Counted from the stretch's first letter, positions 34,460 to 44,302 are shown. The stretch: 64,000 nt of DNA from an uncultured Lactobacillus sp. (GCF_910589175.1 NZ_CAJURR010000004.1:40615-104614), one strand, 5' to 3'. Numbers and translations: made by a program. The notes: a model not told the origin generated them from the sequence alone.

Positions 34460-35651
34460 GCCAATTTGGAAAAAGAATCTTTATGTTCTCTCTATCGCCG
34501 TATTTATCGCAGGAATCGCATTTTCAGAGATTATGCCCTTCCTACCTCTATATATCGATACCTTAGGACATTTTACTCACCAACAGTTAAACTTTTGGTC
34601 GGGATTTATTTTTTCCGGAGTGTACTTCGTCTCAGCTATTATTTCACCATGGTGGGGTAAATTAGCTGATAAAAAAGGTAGAAAACTAATGATTCTCAGG
34701 GCTTCCCTTGGGATGGCCCTTGTCCTTGGAAGTATGGGGTTAGTTACTAATGTCTGGCAACTATTTTTCTTAAGAATGTTGCAGGGTGTTTTTGCAGGAT
34801 TTGTTTCAAATTCAAATGCTTTAATCGCTACAGAAACACCTAAAGAAAAATCTGGTCAGGCGTTAGGAACAATGGCCTCTTCTTTTACGGCCGGAAACTT
34901 ACTTGGGCCGTTCTTAGGCGGAGCACTTGCTTCTGCATTTAGTTACCGCGTTACTTTCTTTATTACAGGAGGATTATTATTAATCTCCTTCCTTCTCTCA
35001 CTATTCTTTGTTCATGAGGAAGGATTTAAACCTGTTACAGAAAAGAAATTAGATAAAGCAAGTGGTGTCATTGCTACTCTTCACTCTCCAACCTTGATAT
35101 TTGGTTTACTACTAACTACTTTAATTATTCAAGCAGCTAACAATTCAATCAATCCCATTGTTTCTTTATATGTTAAACAATTAATGAATGGGCACGGAAA
35201 TGTTGTCTTTGTTTCTGGAGTTATTGCCGCTTTACCTGGAATTGCAACGTTTTTAGCTGCTTCACGTTTTGGCGCATTAGGAGATAAAATCGGAACTCAC
35301 AAAATTATTATCGGTGGTTTTATTGGTGCAACGATTTTATTCTTTTTGACTGCCTTTGTTCACAATACAGTGCAATTAGGTATTTTACGATTTTTAGTTG
35401 GCTTTACCGACGCATGCCTCTTCCCGCAAGTGCAAACTTTATTAACCAAAAATTCACCCGCTGCTGTAACTGGTCGCGTCTTTTCATGGAATCAGAGTGC
35501 AATGTATATTGGAAATATCGTGGGCCCACTCCTCGGCTCTTTCATTGCCGGAATTTCAAGTTATAGTATGGTCTTTATTGTGACAGCAGGCATTGTTGTC
35601 TTAAACTTGATTCTATTTAATTTTAATGTTGTGAAAAATCTTGCTAAATAA
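34440..35651 (+). CDS. MFS multidrug efflux transporter
   Basis: A 403-residue exporter with twelve predicted helices. Motif A is present in both halves: GKLADKKGRKLM after helix 2 and GALGDKIGTHKI in the second half. Motif C of drug:H+ antiporters is seen as GNLLGPFLGGALAS in helix 5. It resembles PmrA/NorA-like efflux pumps. The start at 34440 follows GGAGGGG by 5 bases; upstream in-frame codons overlap the preceding gene. It is the last gene of the marR-DUF-MFS operon and is followed by a perfect palindromic terminator. Confidence 0.88.
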   Translation: MTQKLDKPIWKKNLYVLSIAVFIAGIAFSEIMPFLPLYIDTLGHFTHQQLNFWSGFIFSGVYFVSAIISPWWGKLADKKGRKLMILRASLGMALVLGSMGLVTNVWQLFFLRMLQGVFAGFVSNSNALIATETPKEKSGQALGTMASSFTAGNLLGPFLGGALASAFSYRVTFFITGGLLLISFLLSLFFVHEEGFKPVTEKKLDKASGVIATLHSPTLIFGLLLTTLIIQAANNSINPIVSLYVKQLMNGHGNVVFVSGVIAALPGIATFLAASRFGALGDKIGTHKIIIGGFIGATILFFLTAFVHNTVQLGILRFLVGFTDACLFPQVQTLLTKNSPAAVTGRVFSWNQSAMYIGNIVGPLLGSFIAGISSYSMVFIVTAGIVVLNLILFNFNVVKNLAK

Positions 35652-35654
35652 CAT

Positions 35655-35694
35655 AAAAACAGCATTTCTCGTACGTACGAGAAATGCTGTTTTT
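35655..35694. terminator. Perfect 40-base palindromic terminator
   Basis: Both 20-base halves match exactly, with A/T runs at either end. It lies 3 bases past the MFS stop and also serves the converging permease gene. Confidence 0.9.
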
Positions 35695-35740
35695 ATTTAA
35701 TACAAATTAACTTATTCTAAATAAACTGTAATTAAGTCAA

Positions 35741-37114
35741 TTAATTTTTCTTTTCAACAGTATTAGAATGATTCTTTTTCTCTCTAACTGCAGTTGGAAT
35801 TCCACCCATCTTAGCCAATCTCTTCTTTCCTAAGAATAGGTATAAAACAGCTGTTACAGCAGCTACAACTATTGAGAGTAAAATAGTTTCCCAAGTAAAG
35901 TTAAAGATTAAATAGCAAGCTACTAATAAAGCTAAAATCGGAATTGTGTAGCCACCTGGAAGCTTAAAGCCATGGTTTGGATATTGACCAGTATGCTTAA
36001 ATTTAATAACCGCAAAAATAGATGGTACATATTGAACAAATGAAGCTAAAACAATACATCCAACTAAGAATAAGTATGATTGAGTAATTAAAAGTAAGGT
36101 TACAGCAGCTGTCAAAATAATACCAACCCATGGAGCATCAAATTTGTTCTTTTTTCCTACCCAATTTGGTAATAATTGGTGTTCTAGAGCTAAAGAAGCA
36201 ATCAAAGCTGGTGTATTAAATGAGCAAGTAAATGCCACACCAAAAATACTTAACAAAACTCCAATGATGATGATCACATAACCCCATTCTCCAACAGCAG
36301 ATTTAAAGGCATTCGCAATTGGAATTGTGTACCAAGACATCTTGTGACCCAAAATACCAATGGCAATTAATAGCATTAAAGTATAAAGGATACTTACACT
36401 CACCATCACAGCAACCAAGGCACGCGGAATATTTTTAGCAGGGTCTTTCATCTGTGAAGCAGCAATCGGAATAAATGAAAAACCACTGAACAAATAGAAG
36501 ACTACACTAAAAGCTGTACCAAAATGATGGAAAAATGGACCTACACCCTTTGCAGCTGCAGCTGGTAAAACAGGATGAAAGTTTGCAATATGCATAAAGA
36601 ACATACCAACAATAATAAACAAAATAATAGTTGATAGCTTAGCAATAGACGAAGTATTATCAATTATTTTAACTAAGGCACGACCAAAGAAATTAATAAT
36701 TGAGAACAATAAAACTAACCCTATCCCAACAGCAAAATAGACTGAACCCTGATTGAAAGCAGGCGCAAAACTTTTAAGTGTTGTTAAAAATGCTACTACT
36801 TCAGCGGCATAAGTACAGCAGCCTAAAAACCATGTAAATATACCAAGTTCATATCCTGCAAACCTGCCAAATGCATTGTAAGAATATAGCCATGCAGCTC
36901 CAGAACCAGTAAAACGACTGGCCAAATCCGCATAACATAATGCTATTAATCCTACCGTTAATGCAGCAGAAAGTAAGACGACTACACTCAATAGATCCAT
37001 ATCTTTATAAATAGATTGCGGAAGTAAAAATGCCCCTGATCCTATAATTCCATTAATTCCTAAAAAGTAAATTGACATAAAAGTTAACTTTTTAGGAACA
37101 GTTTTTTTAACCAT
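35741..37114 (-). CDS. APC-family amino-acid permease
   Basis: A 457-residue membrane protein with about twelve helices. The substrate motif of the amino acid-polyamine-organocation family is in helix 1 (GINGIIGSGAFLLPQ). Conserved LFSGFSFIPIAASQMKDPAKNIPRAL lies in the middle. The exact amino acid is unknown. The start at 37114 follows AAAGGTGG by 7 bases. It is divergent from the decarboxylase/antiporter pair, with a hairpin between them. Its C-terminus is basic. Confidence 0.85.
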   Translation of the reverse strand: MVKKTVPKKLTFMSIYFLGINGIIGSGAFLLPQSIYKDMDLLSVVVLLSAALTVGLIALCYADLASRFTGSGAAWLYSYNAFGRFAGYELGIFTWFLGCCTYAAEVVAFLTTLKSFAPAFNQGSVYFAVGIGLVLLFSIINFFGRALVKIIDNTSSIAKLSTIILFIIVGMFFMHIANFHPVLPAAAAKGVGPFFHHFGTAFSVVFYLFSGFSFIPIAASQMKDPAKNIPRALVAVMVSVSILYTLMLLIAIGILGHKMSWYTIPIANAFKSAVGEWGYVIIIIGVLLSIFGVAFTCSFNTPALIASLALEHQLLPNWVGKKNKFDAPWVGIILTAAVTLLLITQSYLFLVGCIVLASFVQYVPSIFAVIKFKHTGQYPNHGFKLPGGYTIPILALLVACYLIFNFTWETILLSIVVAAVTAVLYLFLGKKRLAKMGGIPTAVREKKNHSNTVEKKN

Positions 37115-37241
37115 AGTACTTACCACCTTTGAAACTGTTCATTTATATTAGCTACATATTTACTCTCATGCTTACCATAGCAGTAGAAAATTAAAAAAAC
37201 AAATTTTTCGTATCCAATATATTGTATATATTGTGCTTAAA

Positions 37242-37276
37242 AGACACCTAAAAAATTAGTGTAATTGTTAGGTGTC
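37242..37276. terminator. Hairpin between divergent APC and decarboxylase genes
   Basis: 9-base arms GACACCTAA / TTAGGTGTC with a T run on the plus strand. It lies upstream of both genes, so it may insulate their promoters or end an unannotated RNA. Confidence 0.6.
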
Positions 37277-37357
37277 CTTTTTATGTTGTTCCTAGCTCTA
37301 ACTTCAAGAATAAATAGTTATATATTTATTGCTTTTTCATCTCTCGAGGGTAAATTA

Positions 37358-37385
37358 TTGCTTTTTTTTTTTTTTTAATTATACT
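37358..37385 (+). promoter_or_regulatory. Decarboxylase promoter with a T15 tract in the spacer
   Basis: A plausible -35 (TTGCTT, 37358-37363) and -10 (TATACT, 37380-37385) are 16 bases apart. A run of 15 T (37362-37376) overlaps the end of the -35 and fills most of the spacer. Slippage in this tract would change the spacing and hence promoter strength. Confidence 0.6.
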
Positions 37386-37450
37386 GAATGCTGAAAGTGA
37401 AGAAGCGTATTTTAATAAGCGCTGCTTATTTCAAAAGGAGGATTATTAAA

Positions 37451-39289
37451 ATGAGCGAAGATGTAAACTATAAATCATTGTTTATTGGTGATAAGTCAGA
37501 AAATGGTTCGACCTATCTCAATGAATTAACTAGATTGGTCCAAAACCATTTAGGATGGAGAAAGAATTATATTCCTTCCGATATTCCTGCCATTACAGAT
37601 AATGAGGAAACAAAGAAAGAATATCAAGATTCTTTACGTCGTCAACATGAAGTATTAAGTGAATTGGACCAAAGATTACGGCCAGGCACTATTCCATGGA
37701 TGTCAGCTGGTCGTTATTGGGGACAAATGAATTCAGATACCTTGATGCCCTCAATGTTAGCATACTGCTACGCAATGCTATGGAATAGTAATAACGTTGC
37801 TTTGGAATCTTCAATGGCAACCTCAAAGATGGAAGCAGAAGTTGGTGAAGACTTCGCTAAGCTTTTTGATTATAAGCATGGCTGGGGTCACATTACTCAT
37901 GATGGTTCAATGGCTAACCTTGAAGGTTTATGGTACGCTCGTCAATTTAAATCTATGCCTTTAGCTTTCAAGGAAGTTGTTCCAGATAAAGTGAAGGGTA
38001 AGAGCGAATGGGAATTGCTCAACATGTCTGTCGAAGATGTCCTAAAAATCCTTGCTACTCTTACACCTGAACAAATTGATGAAGTTAAAGCCCACTCTTC
38101 ACGTAGTGGTAAAAACATTCAAAAATTAGGTAAGTTCATTGTTCCTTACACTAAGCACTATTCTTGGTTGAAGGCCTTAGATATTTCTGGAGTTGGCTTG
38201 GATCAAATGATTCAAATTCCTGTAAGGAGCGACTTCAGAATGGATATTGACAAGTTAGAAAGCACTATTAAGGATCTTGCTGCAAAGAAGATTCCAATCT
38301 TAGGCGTTGTAGCTGTTGTCGGTACTACTGAAGAAGGACAAGTTGATGAAGTAGATCGTATCGTTAAGTTCCGTAAAGAAATGGAAAAACAAGGCGTTTA
38401 CTTCTATCTTCACGTTGATGCTGCTTACGGTGGTTATGGTCGTGCATTATTCAAGGATGAAAATGGAAACTTTGTAGAATACGATCAATTAGCTGATCTC
38501 TTAAAGAAACACCATGTATTCAATTACCCAGTTAGAATTTCTGAACATGTTTACCGTGGTTTTAAGGCTATTGAAGAGGCTGAATCAGTAACAGTTGATC
38601 CACACAAGATGGGTTATGTTCCATATTCAGCAGGTGGTATCGCCATTAAGTATCAAGCTATGCGTAACGTTATTTCTTACTTTGCTCCATATGTATTTGA
38701 AAAGAAGACAGCTTCTGCACCTGACATGTTAGGTTCATACATTATTGGTGGATCGAAAGCTGGTGCTACTGCAGCTGCCGTTTGGGCTGCACATCGTACT
38801 CTTCCATTGAATGTAACAGGATATGGACGTTTAGTTGGATCATCTATTGAAGCTGCTCAAAGATTCAGAAACTTCTTAAAGAAATTGAAGTTTAATGTAA
38901 AAGGCAAAGAAGTTGATGTTTATCCACTAGATAACCCTGACTTTAACATGGTTGATTGGGTATTAAAGATTAATGGTGAAACTAGTCTAGAAAAGACAAA
39001 CGAATTAAACGAAAAAATGTTTGACTTCTCATCAATGTACGATAGTCACGTTTACTCAAATAGATTCCTTACCTCCCACACTATCTTTAGAAAAGATACA
39101 TATGGCGATTCACCAGTTCCATTTATCGAGAAGATGGGCTTTACCAAAGATGAATGGAACAAAGTTGGTTCTGTAACCTTGTTACGTGCCGCTATTATGA
39201 CTCCTTATCTAAATGACAATAAGCTATTTGACTTCTATTCAAAGGGAATAGCTAAATCTATGGAGAAGAAATTAAACGAAATTCTTTAA
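37451..39289 (+). CDS. PLP-dependent amino-acid decarboxylase, tyrosine decarboxylase-like
   Basis: A 612-residue enzyme of the group II decarboxylase fold. Lys386 in TVDPHKMGYVPYSAGG binds PLP, HVDAAYGGYG (321-330) holds the cofactor aspartate, and HDGSMANLEGLWYAR (150-164) contacts the phosphate. The length and many blocks (FIGDKSENG, GRYWG..NS.TLMPS, KAGATAAAVWAAH) match bacterial tyrosine decarboxylase. From memory the enterococcal enzyme has VPWHTAGRYWGHMNS where this has IPWMSAGRYWGQMNS, so the substrate may differ (Tyr, Phe, DOPA or another acid). The start follows AAAGGAGG. It is followed 19 bases later by an antiporter, making a decarboxylation/exchange pair. Confidence 0.88.
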   Translation: MSEDVNYKSLFIGDKSENGSTYLNELTRLVQNHLGWRKNYIPSDIPAITDNEETKKEYQDSLRRQHEVLSELDQRLRPGTIPWMSAGRYWGQMNSDTLMPSMLAYCYAMLWNSNNVALESSMATSKMEAEVGEDFAKLFDYKHGWGHITHDGSMANLEGLWYARQFKSMPLAFKEVVPDKVKGKSEWELLNMSVEDVLKILATLTPEQIDEVKAHSSRSGKNIQKLGKFIVPYTKHYSWLKALDISGVGLDQMIQIPVRSDFRMDIDKLESTIKDLAAKKIPILGVVAVVGTTEEGQVDEVDRIVKFRKEMEKQGVYFYLHVDAAYGGYGRALFKDENGNFVEYDQLADLLKKHHVFNYPVRISEHVYRGFKAIEEAESVTVDPHKMGYVPYSAGGIAIKYQAMRNVISYFAPYVFEKKTASAPDMLGSYIIGGSKAGATAAAVWAAHRTLPLNVTGYGRLVGSSIEAAQRFRNFLKKLKFNVKGKEVDVYPLDNPDFNMVDWVLKINGETSLEKTNELNEKMFDFSSMYDSHVYSNRFLTSHTIFRKDTYGDSPVPFIEKMGFTKDEWNKVGSVTLLRAAIMTPYLNDNKLFDFYSKGIAKSMEKKLNEIL

Positions 39290-39308
39290 TCTAAAGGAAG
39301 TATAGGTT

Positions 39309-40745
39309 ATGAAAACTCAAACTTCAAAAGTAGGTCTAATGACCTTTATTGGGATGACGGTGGCCCTAGCAGCAAGTATTCGTAATATTCCTGATGTTGC
39401 CGGTAGTGGTTGGACAATGTTCTTCTACATGGGAATAGCTGCATTTCTATTTGCTTTACCGATATGTTTAATATCTGGTGAATTTGGTAGTACCTTTCCT
39501 GAAAAAGGTGGTCCTGAGCTTTGGGTTAATAATTCATTAGGTCCCAGCTTCGGGTTTGCAACTTCTTGGCTTCTTTGGGTACAAATGTTTCCTGGAATGG
39601 TTATGGTTGCTTCTGCTCTACCGCCACTCTTGGCAACAGCTATTAATCAAGATAAACTAGGTACTAATAACATATTTACTCTCATCGTTATTTTAGTAGT
39701 GTATTGGATTATTACATTTTTGAATATGAAATTCGATATGGCTAAGATTACGGGCCAAATAGGTGCTTGGTTAGGAATTTATATTCCATTAGCTGTAATG
39801 ACTATTCTGGGTATTTGCGCAGTAATCAAAAGCGGTATTCACCCTGCTTCTATTTTAGGTCATTTTAATGCCACTAAATTAATTCCGGATCCAACCGATA
39901 TGAAATCTCTTCAGTATTTTTCTCCTATCATCTTTATTTTTACGGGAATTGAGATGTCATCGGTTTACATTACTAGAATTAAAAAAGTATCTTACTATCC
40001 AATTGGTGTTTTAATAACTTTAGTATTCATGTTCTTATTAAATACCGTAAATGGATTTCTAGAAAGTGCGGTAGTTCCATCTTCACAAATTGACTTAAAC
40101 AATATCGTTCAACCAGTTATTGTTTTTGATAAAATTTTGGGCTTACCATCTTGGATTGCTAATATCTTTAGTATTCTAGTCTTCATTGGGGTAAGTGTTC
40201 AATTGTCTGCATGGGCATCCGGACCCGGAAAAACTATTATTTCAAGTGCACAAAAGGGATTATATCCACCAAAATTCAAATTCTGGAAGACAGACAAATT
40301 TGGTGATTCACATACCGTTCTCCTTACTCAAGCTACGATTATTTCCCTCTTTGCTTTAGTATATCTATTAATTCCTGGTATCAACGCTGCCTTTCTAGAA
40401 TTAGTAAATGCTACGACAGTTCTATACTGTGTAGTATATGTATTTATGGCAATTGGATTTATTAAATTGAGATTGCAAAAACCTAACCTAAAACGTCCAT
40501 TTAAAGTCGGAAATACATTTATTGCATGGATTGTTTCTATTGTACTAATTGCCACAATTATCATTGCTTTAATTGCTACTTTTGCAGTTGGTACTTTAAG
40601 CAACTTCATTGTTGTAGCCATCATTAGTATTGTATTGACACTTTTACCATTCTGGTTCGTTAAAATTAGAAAAGATTCATGGACAACAGAAGTTAAGAAT
40701 TTAATGACTAAGTATAATTTAAAAAATAATTTTTCTAAACATTAA
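39309..40745 (+). CDS. Amino-acid/amine antiporter (APC family) paired with the decarboxylase
   Basis: A 478-residue membrane protein with about twelve helices, of the GadC/TyrP-like branch of the APC superfamily: GLMTFIGMTVALAASIRNIPDVAGSG in helix 1 and FPEKGGPELWVNNSLGPSFGF after helix 2. It lies 19 bases after the decarboxylase gene, so it probably exchanges the amino acid for the amine product. The net effect would be proton consumption and a proton-motive gain. The substrate follows that of the decarboxylase and is not certain. It ends at a strong terminator. Confidence 0.85.
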   Translation: MKTQTSKVGLMTFIGMTVALAASIRNIPDVAGSGWTMFFYMGIAAFLFALPICLISGEFGSTFPEKGGPELWVNNSLGPSFGFATSWLLWVQMFPGMVMVASALPPLLATAINQDKLGTNNIFTLIVILVVYWIITFLNMKFDMAKITGQIGAWLGIYIPLAVMTILGICAVIKSGIHPASILGHFNATKLIPDPTDMKSLQYFSPIIFIFTGIEMSSVYITRIKKVSYYPIGVLITLVFMFLLNTVNGFLESAVVPSSQIDLNNIVQPVIVFDKILGLPSWIANIFSILVFIGVSVQLSAWASGPGKTIISSAQKGLYPPKFKFWKTDKFGDSHTVLLTQATIISLFALVYLLIPGINAAFLELVNATTVLYCVVYVFMAIGFIKLRLQKPNLKRPFKVGNTFIAWIVSIVLIATIIIALIATFAVGTLSNFIVVAIISIVLTLLPFWFVKIRKDSWTTEVKNLMTKYNLKNNFSKH

Positions 40746-40798
40746 TTATATTTTTTAATACTATTTTACAAACACAATACGAAGATAAATAATTTTCT

Positions 40799-40837
40799 AA
40801 AGAGCATGTCTAAACTTCATTCCTAGACATGCTCTTT
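40799..40837 (+). terminator. Terminator of the decarboxylase operon
   Basis: Perfect 14-base arms (40799-40812 and 40824-40837) with a T run. It lies 54 bases past the antiporter stop. Confidence 0.88.
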
Positions 40838-41260
40838 TCGTATACTTTTAACTCATAGTTTATTAGCACGTAATGCTGTTATTTCTATTGCCAGTATATA
40901 ATTATATAATTTCTGTTTTTTAATATTATAGACTTGTTAAATGCTCTCTATACTAATCTTTATTGCACTCAGATTACTTATTTTCCTTTAAATAACATAC
41001 CGAGTCTTATTATTTGATTTTTTACTTTACAACATCTACCCTAATAGGCGAATAGATAATTATTATTCAAACTTGCAAGTCGTTATATAAATATCTATTT
41101 ATTTTTACTAACTTTCTATTTTGATGAAAACTCATGTGAACTACTAACTTTTACTAGCGCTCTTTATTATCAATAACAGATGTTGCTAATAAAACAGATT
41201 CACAAGCCAACCATCTTTTTAGTTAGTTTCTTTTGCCTTTTAGAAGGAGTGGGTATTTTC
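40838..41260 (+). other. Intergenic region before the permease module
   Basis: 423 bases, very A+T rich, without an open frame that looks like a gene. I see no palindrome comparable to the operators elsewhere in the window. The promoter of the downstream operon should be here but cannot be singled out by eye. Confidence 0.6.
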
Positions 41261-42910
41261 ATGGAAGACAATAAAACTCAACAGAAAAAGACCTATATAT
41301 CTGTCCTTGCCCTAACGATGATGAATGTTTCCATAGTTGCTGGAATAGCAAATGATGTTCAGCAATCATTCTATGGACTTGCATCAGTAACGTACTTCGC
41401 AATCGGAGCTATTTGTTTCTTCATCCCAACTGCTTTAGTTGCGGCTGAACTAGCTTCTGGTTGGAGTAACCGCGGAGGAATTTTCCGCTGGGTTGGTGAA
41501 GGTTTAGGTAAAGGCTGGGGACTAACCTGTTTACTTATCCTGTGGTTCCAATTAATTTTGAACTTTGGGATGGGGATGCCAAGTTTTACAGCAACAATCA
41601 TGTTCTATACACCCAACTATGATGCAGCTGTTAAGTTTGCCCAAGCACCACAACATGAATTGTTGATTATGACAGGTTGGATCATTTTATACTGGGTCCT
41701 TACTTATTTGGCTACTAAGGGTGTTAAAGCTTTCTCCAACATCGCTAAATACGGTGTTATTATCGGAAGTCTAATTCCTTTAGCGGTTATGGTTATTTTA
41801 GCTATTGTGTGGGTAGCTCAAGGGCATCAACCTGTTATTCCGATGACACCTAAAGGATTAATTCCTAAGTGGAATGGTATGAGTACGTTAGCACTAGCTG
41901 CTGGTGTATTCTTCTCATACACAGGTATTGATACTAATGCAGCTCATATTAAACAACTAAAACATCCTGAAAAGGATTTCACAAAAGCAATGTTTATTTC
42001 AATTATTCTTGCTTTCTTAATCTTTGTTGTTGGTACTGTAATCATTGCTATGATTATTCCTGAAAAACAAATTAATGTTTTATACACTCTCTACTCTGTA
42101 TTCAGGATTTTAGGATCAACAATTGGGATGCCTTGGTTGTACATGGTTCTTGTTTGGGCTCTACTTTTCAACACAATTGCTATGGTTGTAACTAATATGG
42201 CAGGTCCATCATTTATGTTAGGTCAAGTCGGAGGAAGTGGTTTCTTGCCACATTGGTTCCAAAAGAACAATAAACACAATATGCCGGCACACTTAATGTA
42301 TACGCAAATTGCAGGAATGACAGTTGTTGCTTACTTAGTAAAACTGATTCCAAATGTTGAAGGATTTGTTATCTTATTAACTCAAACAATCACTGTTTTA
42401 TATATGTTTTACTACATTTTAATGTTTACTGCTTTCCTACGTTTACGTTATGACCAACCTAACCGCCCTCGTTCATTTAAAGTACCAGGTGGTAAGTTTG
42501 GGGCTTGGCTTGTTGGAGGAGTAGGTATAATTTCATCGGTTTTCGGAATTGTTCTTGCTATCTATCCACCAGCACAAGTTAAAGCAGAAGTTGGTTCACC
42601 AATAGTTTATGTTTCTGTTATTTTAGCCTTAGTTGCTGTTGTTTTGATAGTTTGTTTTGTTTTATATCAACTTTCAAAGAAACACACTGATTGGGTAAAT
42701 CCAAATAACAAGTTTGCCCCATTTACTTGGGAAATTGAAGGACTTAAGAAACCTGGAAAGGCTTTATCAAACGTCCCAACAACTGTTATGTCTAAAGATC
42801 AAAACCCAATGGGTATGCCAATCAAGCGTCCTTATAAGCCAAACGAACAAGTATCCGACGACATTGTTAAAGCTGATGAAAACAACGAGATTTCAACTGA
42901 TGAAAGTTAA
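41261..42910 (+). CDS. GadC-like amino-acid permease, copy 1
   Basis: A 549-residue membrane protein of the APC superfamily, nearest to glutamate/GABA antiporter-like carriers. About twelve helices end near residue 480, followed by a long soluble tail (KFAPFTWEIEGLKKPGKALS and on). The start at 41261 follows AGAAGGAGTGGG; an open frame 27 codons longer has no ribosome binding site. Copy 2 at 45796 is nearly identical over most of its length, tail included. It is followed 33 bases later by a C1B peptidase and then PepD, so it may import or exchange a peptide-derived or acidic amino acid. The actual substrate is unknown. Confidence 0.85.
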   Translation: MEDNKTQQKKTYISVLALTMMNVSIVAGIANDVQQSFYGLASVTYFAIGAICFFIPTALVAAELASGWSNRGGIFRWVGEGLGKGWGLTCLLILWFQLILNFGMGMPSFTATIMFYTPNYDAAVKFAQAPQHELLIMTGWIILYWVLTYLATKGVKAFSNIAKYGVIIGSLIPLAVMVILAIVWVAQGHQPVIPMTPKGLIPKWNGMSTLALAAGVFFSYTGIDTNAAHIKQLKHPEKDFTKAMFISIILAFLIFVVGTVIIAMIIPEKQINVLYTLYSVFRILGSTIGMPWLYMVLVWALLFNTIAMVVTNMAGPSFMLGQVGGSGFLPHWFQKNNKHNMPAHLMYTQIAGMTVVAYLVKLIPNVEGFVILLTQTITVLYMFYYILMFTAFLRLRYDQPNRPRSFKVPGGKFGAWLVGGVGIISSVFGIVLAIYPPAQVKAEVGSPIVYVSVILALVAVVLIVCFVLYQLSKKHTDWVNPNNKFAPFTWEIEGLKKPGKALSNVPTTVMSKDQNPMGMPIKRPYKPNEQVSDDIVKADENNEISTDES

Positions 42911-42943
42911 ATAGATTATCGATTTTAAAGAAAAGAGATTATT

Positions 42944-44269
42944 ATGGTACAAATTGATAATGAAGATTTAAAACAAGTTAGATCAGAATTTTTAGATACA
43001 CCAAAGTATCGTAACACTCAAAATGCCGTAATGAAGAACGGTATCAAGAAATCAATTACAAATCAAAGTGAAATTAATTCTCACCCATTTGTATTCTCAA
43101 TTGATGTTGATTCAAATAAAGTTTTAAACCAAAAACAATCTGGTCGTTGCTGGGACTTCTCAGGTTTAAACTTCATTCGTTACCACATTGAAAAAGAGCA
43201 CCACATTAAGGACATGGAATTGTCACCTAGCTACGTTTACTTCTACGACAAGCTAGAAAAGGGTAACTACTTCTACCAAAACATTATTAACACAGCTGAT
43301 CGTCCATTGTCTGACCGTCTAGTTAACTGGTTACTTACTACTCCACAACAAGATGGTGGTGATTGGCAATTACTAGTCGACTTAATCGAAAAGTACGGTA
43401 TTGTTCCAATCGAAGAAATGCCAGAAGATGCAGTTAGTGCTAACTCTCAAGAATTAAACCGTATGTATGACAGAAAGTTACAAAAGGACGCTTTGAAGTT
43501 ACGTGATTTAGCTAACAGTGATGCATCTGATGAAAAGATGAAGAGTGTACTTCGTCAAATGAACGCAGAAAACTACCGTGTATTAGCTATTGCTTTAGGT
43601 ACTCCTCCAGAGAAATTCACTTATGAATACCGTGACGAAAACAATGAATACCACACCACTGGTCAAATTACTCCATTAGAGTTCTTCAAGAAGTTCGTTG
43701 ACATTAACTTAGGTGACTATGTTGAGTTAATGAACTTACCAGGTGAAAAGTATCCATACAACACCCCATTCGGAGTTGAAATTTCTGGCAATATGGTTGG
43801 TGGACAACCAAGTCGTTACTTCAACGTTTCAATGAAGGATATGGAAAAGACTGCTATTGAACAATTGAAAGATGATGAACCTGTATGGTTTGGTTGTGAC
43901 GTTCTTCAAGAATGGGCACCACAAGCTGGTCTTTTAACTGAAAAAGTCTTTGACTGGGATCGTTCATTTGGTATTAAGTTAGGTACTGACAAGACTAAGA
44001 GATTTGAATACCGTGAAAGTTTACCAACACATGCAATGCTTATCTCTGGTGTTGACATGCGTGATGACAAGCCAATTAGATGGAAGATTCAAAACTCTTG
44101 GGGTCCAAAAGTTGGTCACAAAGGTTACTTCATTATGGGCAATGACTGGATGGAACAATACACCTACGAAACTGTTGTCAACAAGAAGTACTTAACTGAC
44201 GAACAACTTGCTGCTTATGAAAAAGAACCAGTAATGCTTCCATACTGGAACGCAATGAACCCAATTTAA
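42944..44269 (+). CDS. C1B-family cysteine aminopeptidase (PepC/E/G-like), copy 1
   Basis: A 441-residue cytoplasmic thiol peptidase of the bleomycin-hydrolase family. The triad is visible: Cys69 (QSGRCWDFSG), His363 (PTHAML) and Asn384 (QNSWG). The length fits PepE/PepG/PepW better than PepC. Asp71 stands where copy 2 has Met and most relatives have Leu or Met, directly in the active-site helix. The gene follows the permease by 33 bases and precedes PepD by 33 bases, so all three form one operon. It probably trims peptides whose products the permease handles; that is inference. Confidence 0.87.
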   Translation: MVQIDNEDLKQVRSEFLDTPKYRNTQNAVMKNGIKKSITNQSEINSHPFVFSIDVDSNKVLNQKQSGRCWDFSGLNFIRYHIEKEHHIKDMELSPSYVYFYDKLEKGNYFYQNIINTADRPLSDRLVNWLLTTPQQDGGDWQLLVDLIEKYGIVPIEEMPEDAVSANSQELNRMYDRKLQKDALKLRDLANSDASDEKMKSVLRQMNAENYRVLAIALGTPPEKFTYEYRDENNEYHTTGQITPLEFFKKFVDINLGDYVELMNLPGEKYPYNTPFGVEISGNMVGGQPSRYFNVSMKDMEKTAIEQLKDDEPVWFGCDVLQEWAPQAGLLTEKVFDWDRSFGIKLGTDKTKRFEYRESLPTHAMLISGVDMRDDKPIRWKIQNSWGPKVGHKGYFIMGNDWMEQYTYETVVNKKYLTDEQLAAYEKEPVMLPYWNAMNPI

Positions 44270-44302
44270 AGAGAAAAATATCTTTAGAAAGGACGATTAT
44301 AT

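Noticed and set aside
37388..37450. Extra 21 codons at the start of the decarboxylase frame
   Set aside because: The ATG at 37388 has no ribosome binding site and lies at the expected transcript start. AAAGGAGG fixes the start at 37451.
40838..41260. Hidden small gene in the 423-base gap
   Set aside because: Only short A+T-rich frames are present and none has a ribosome binding site.
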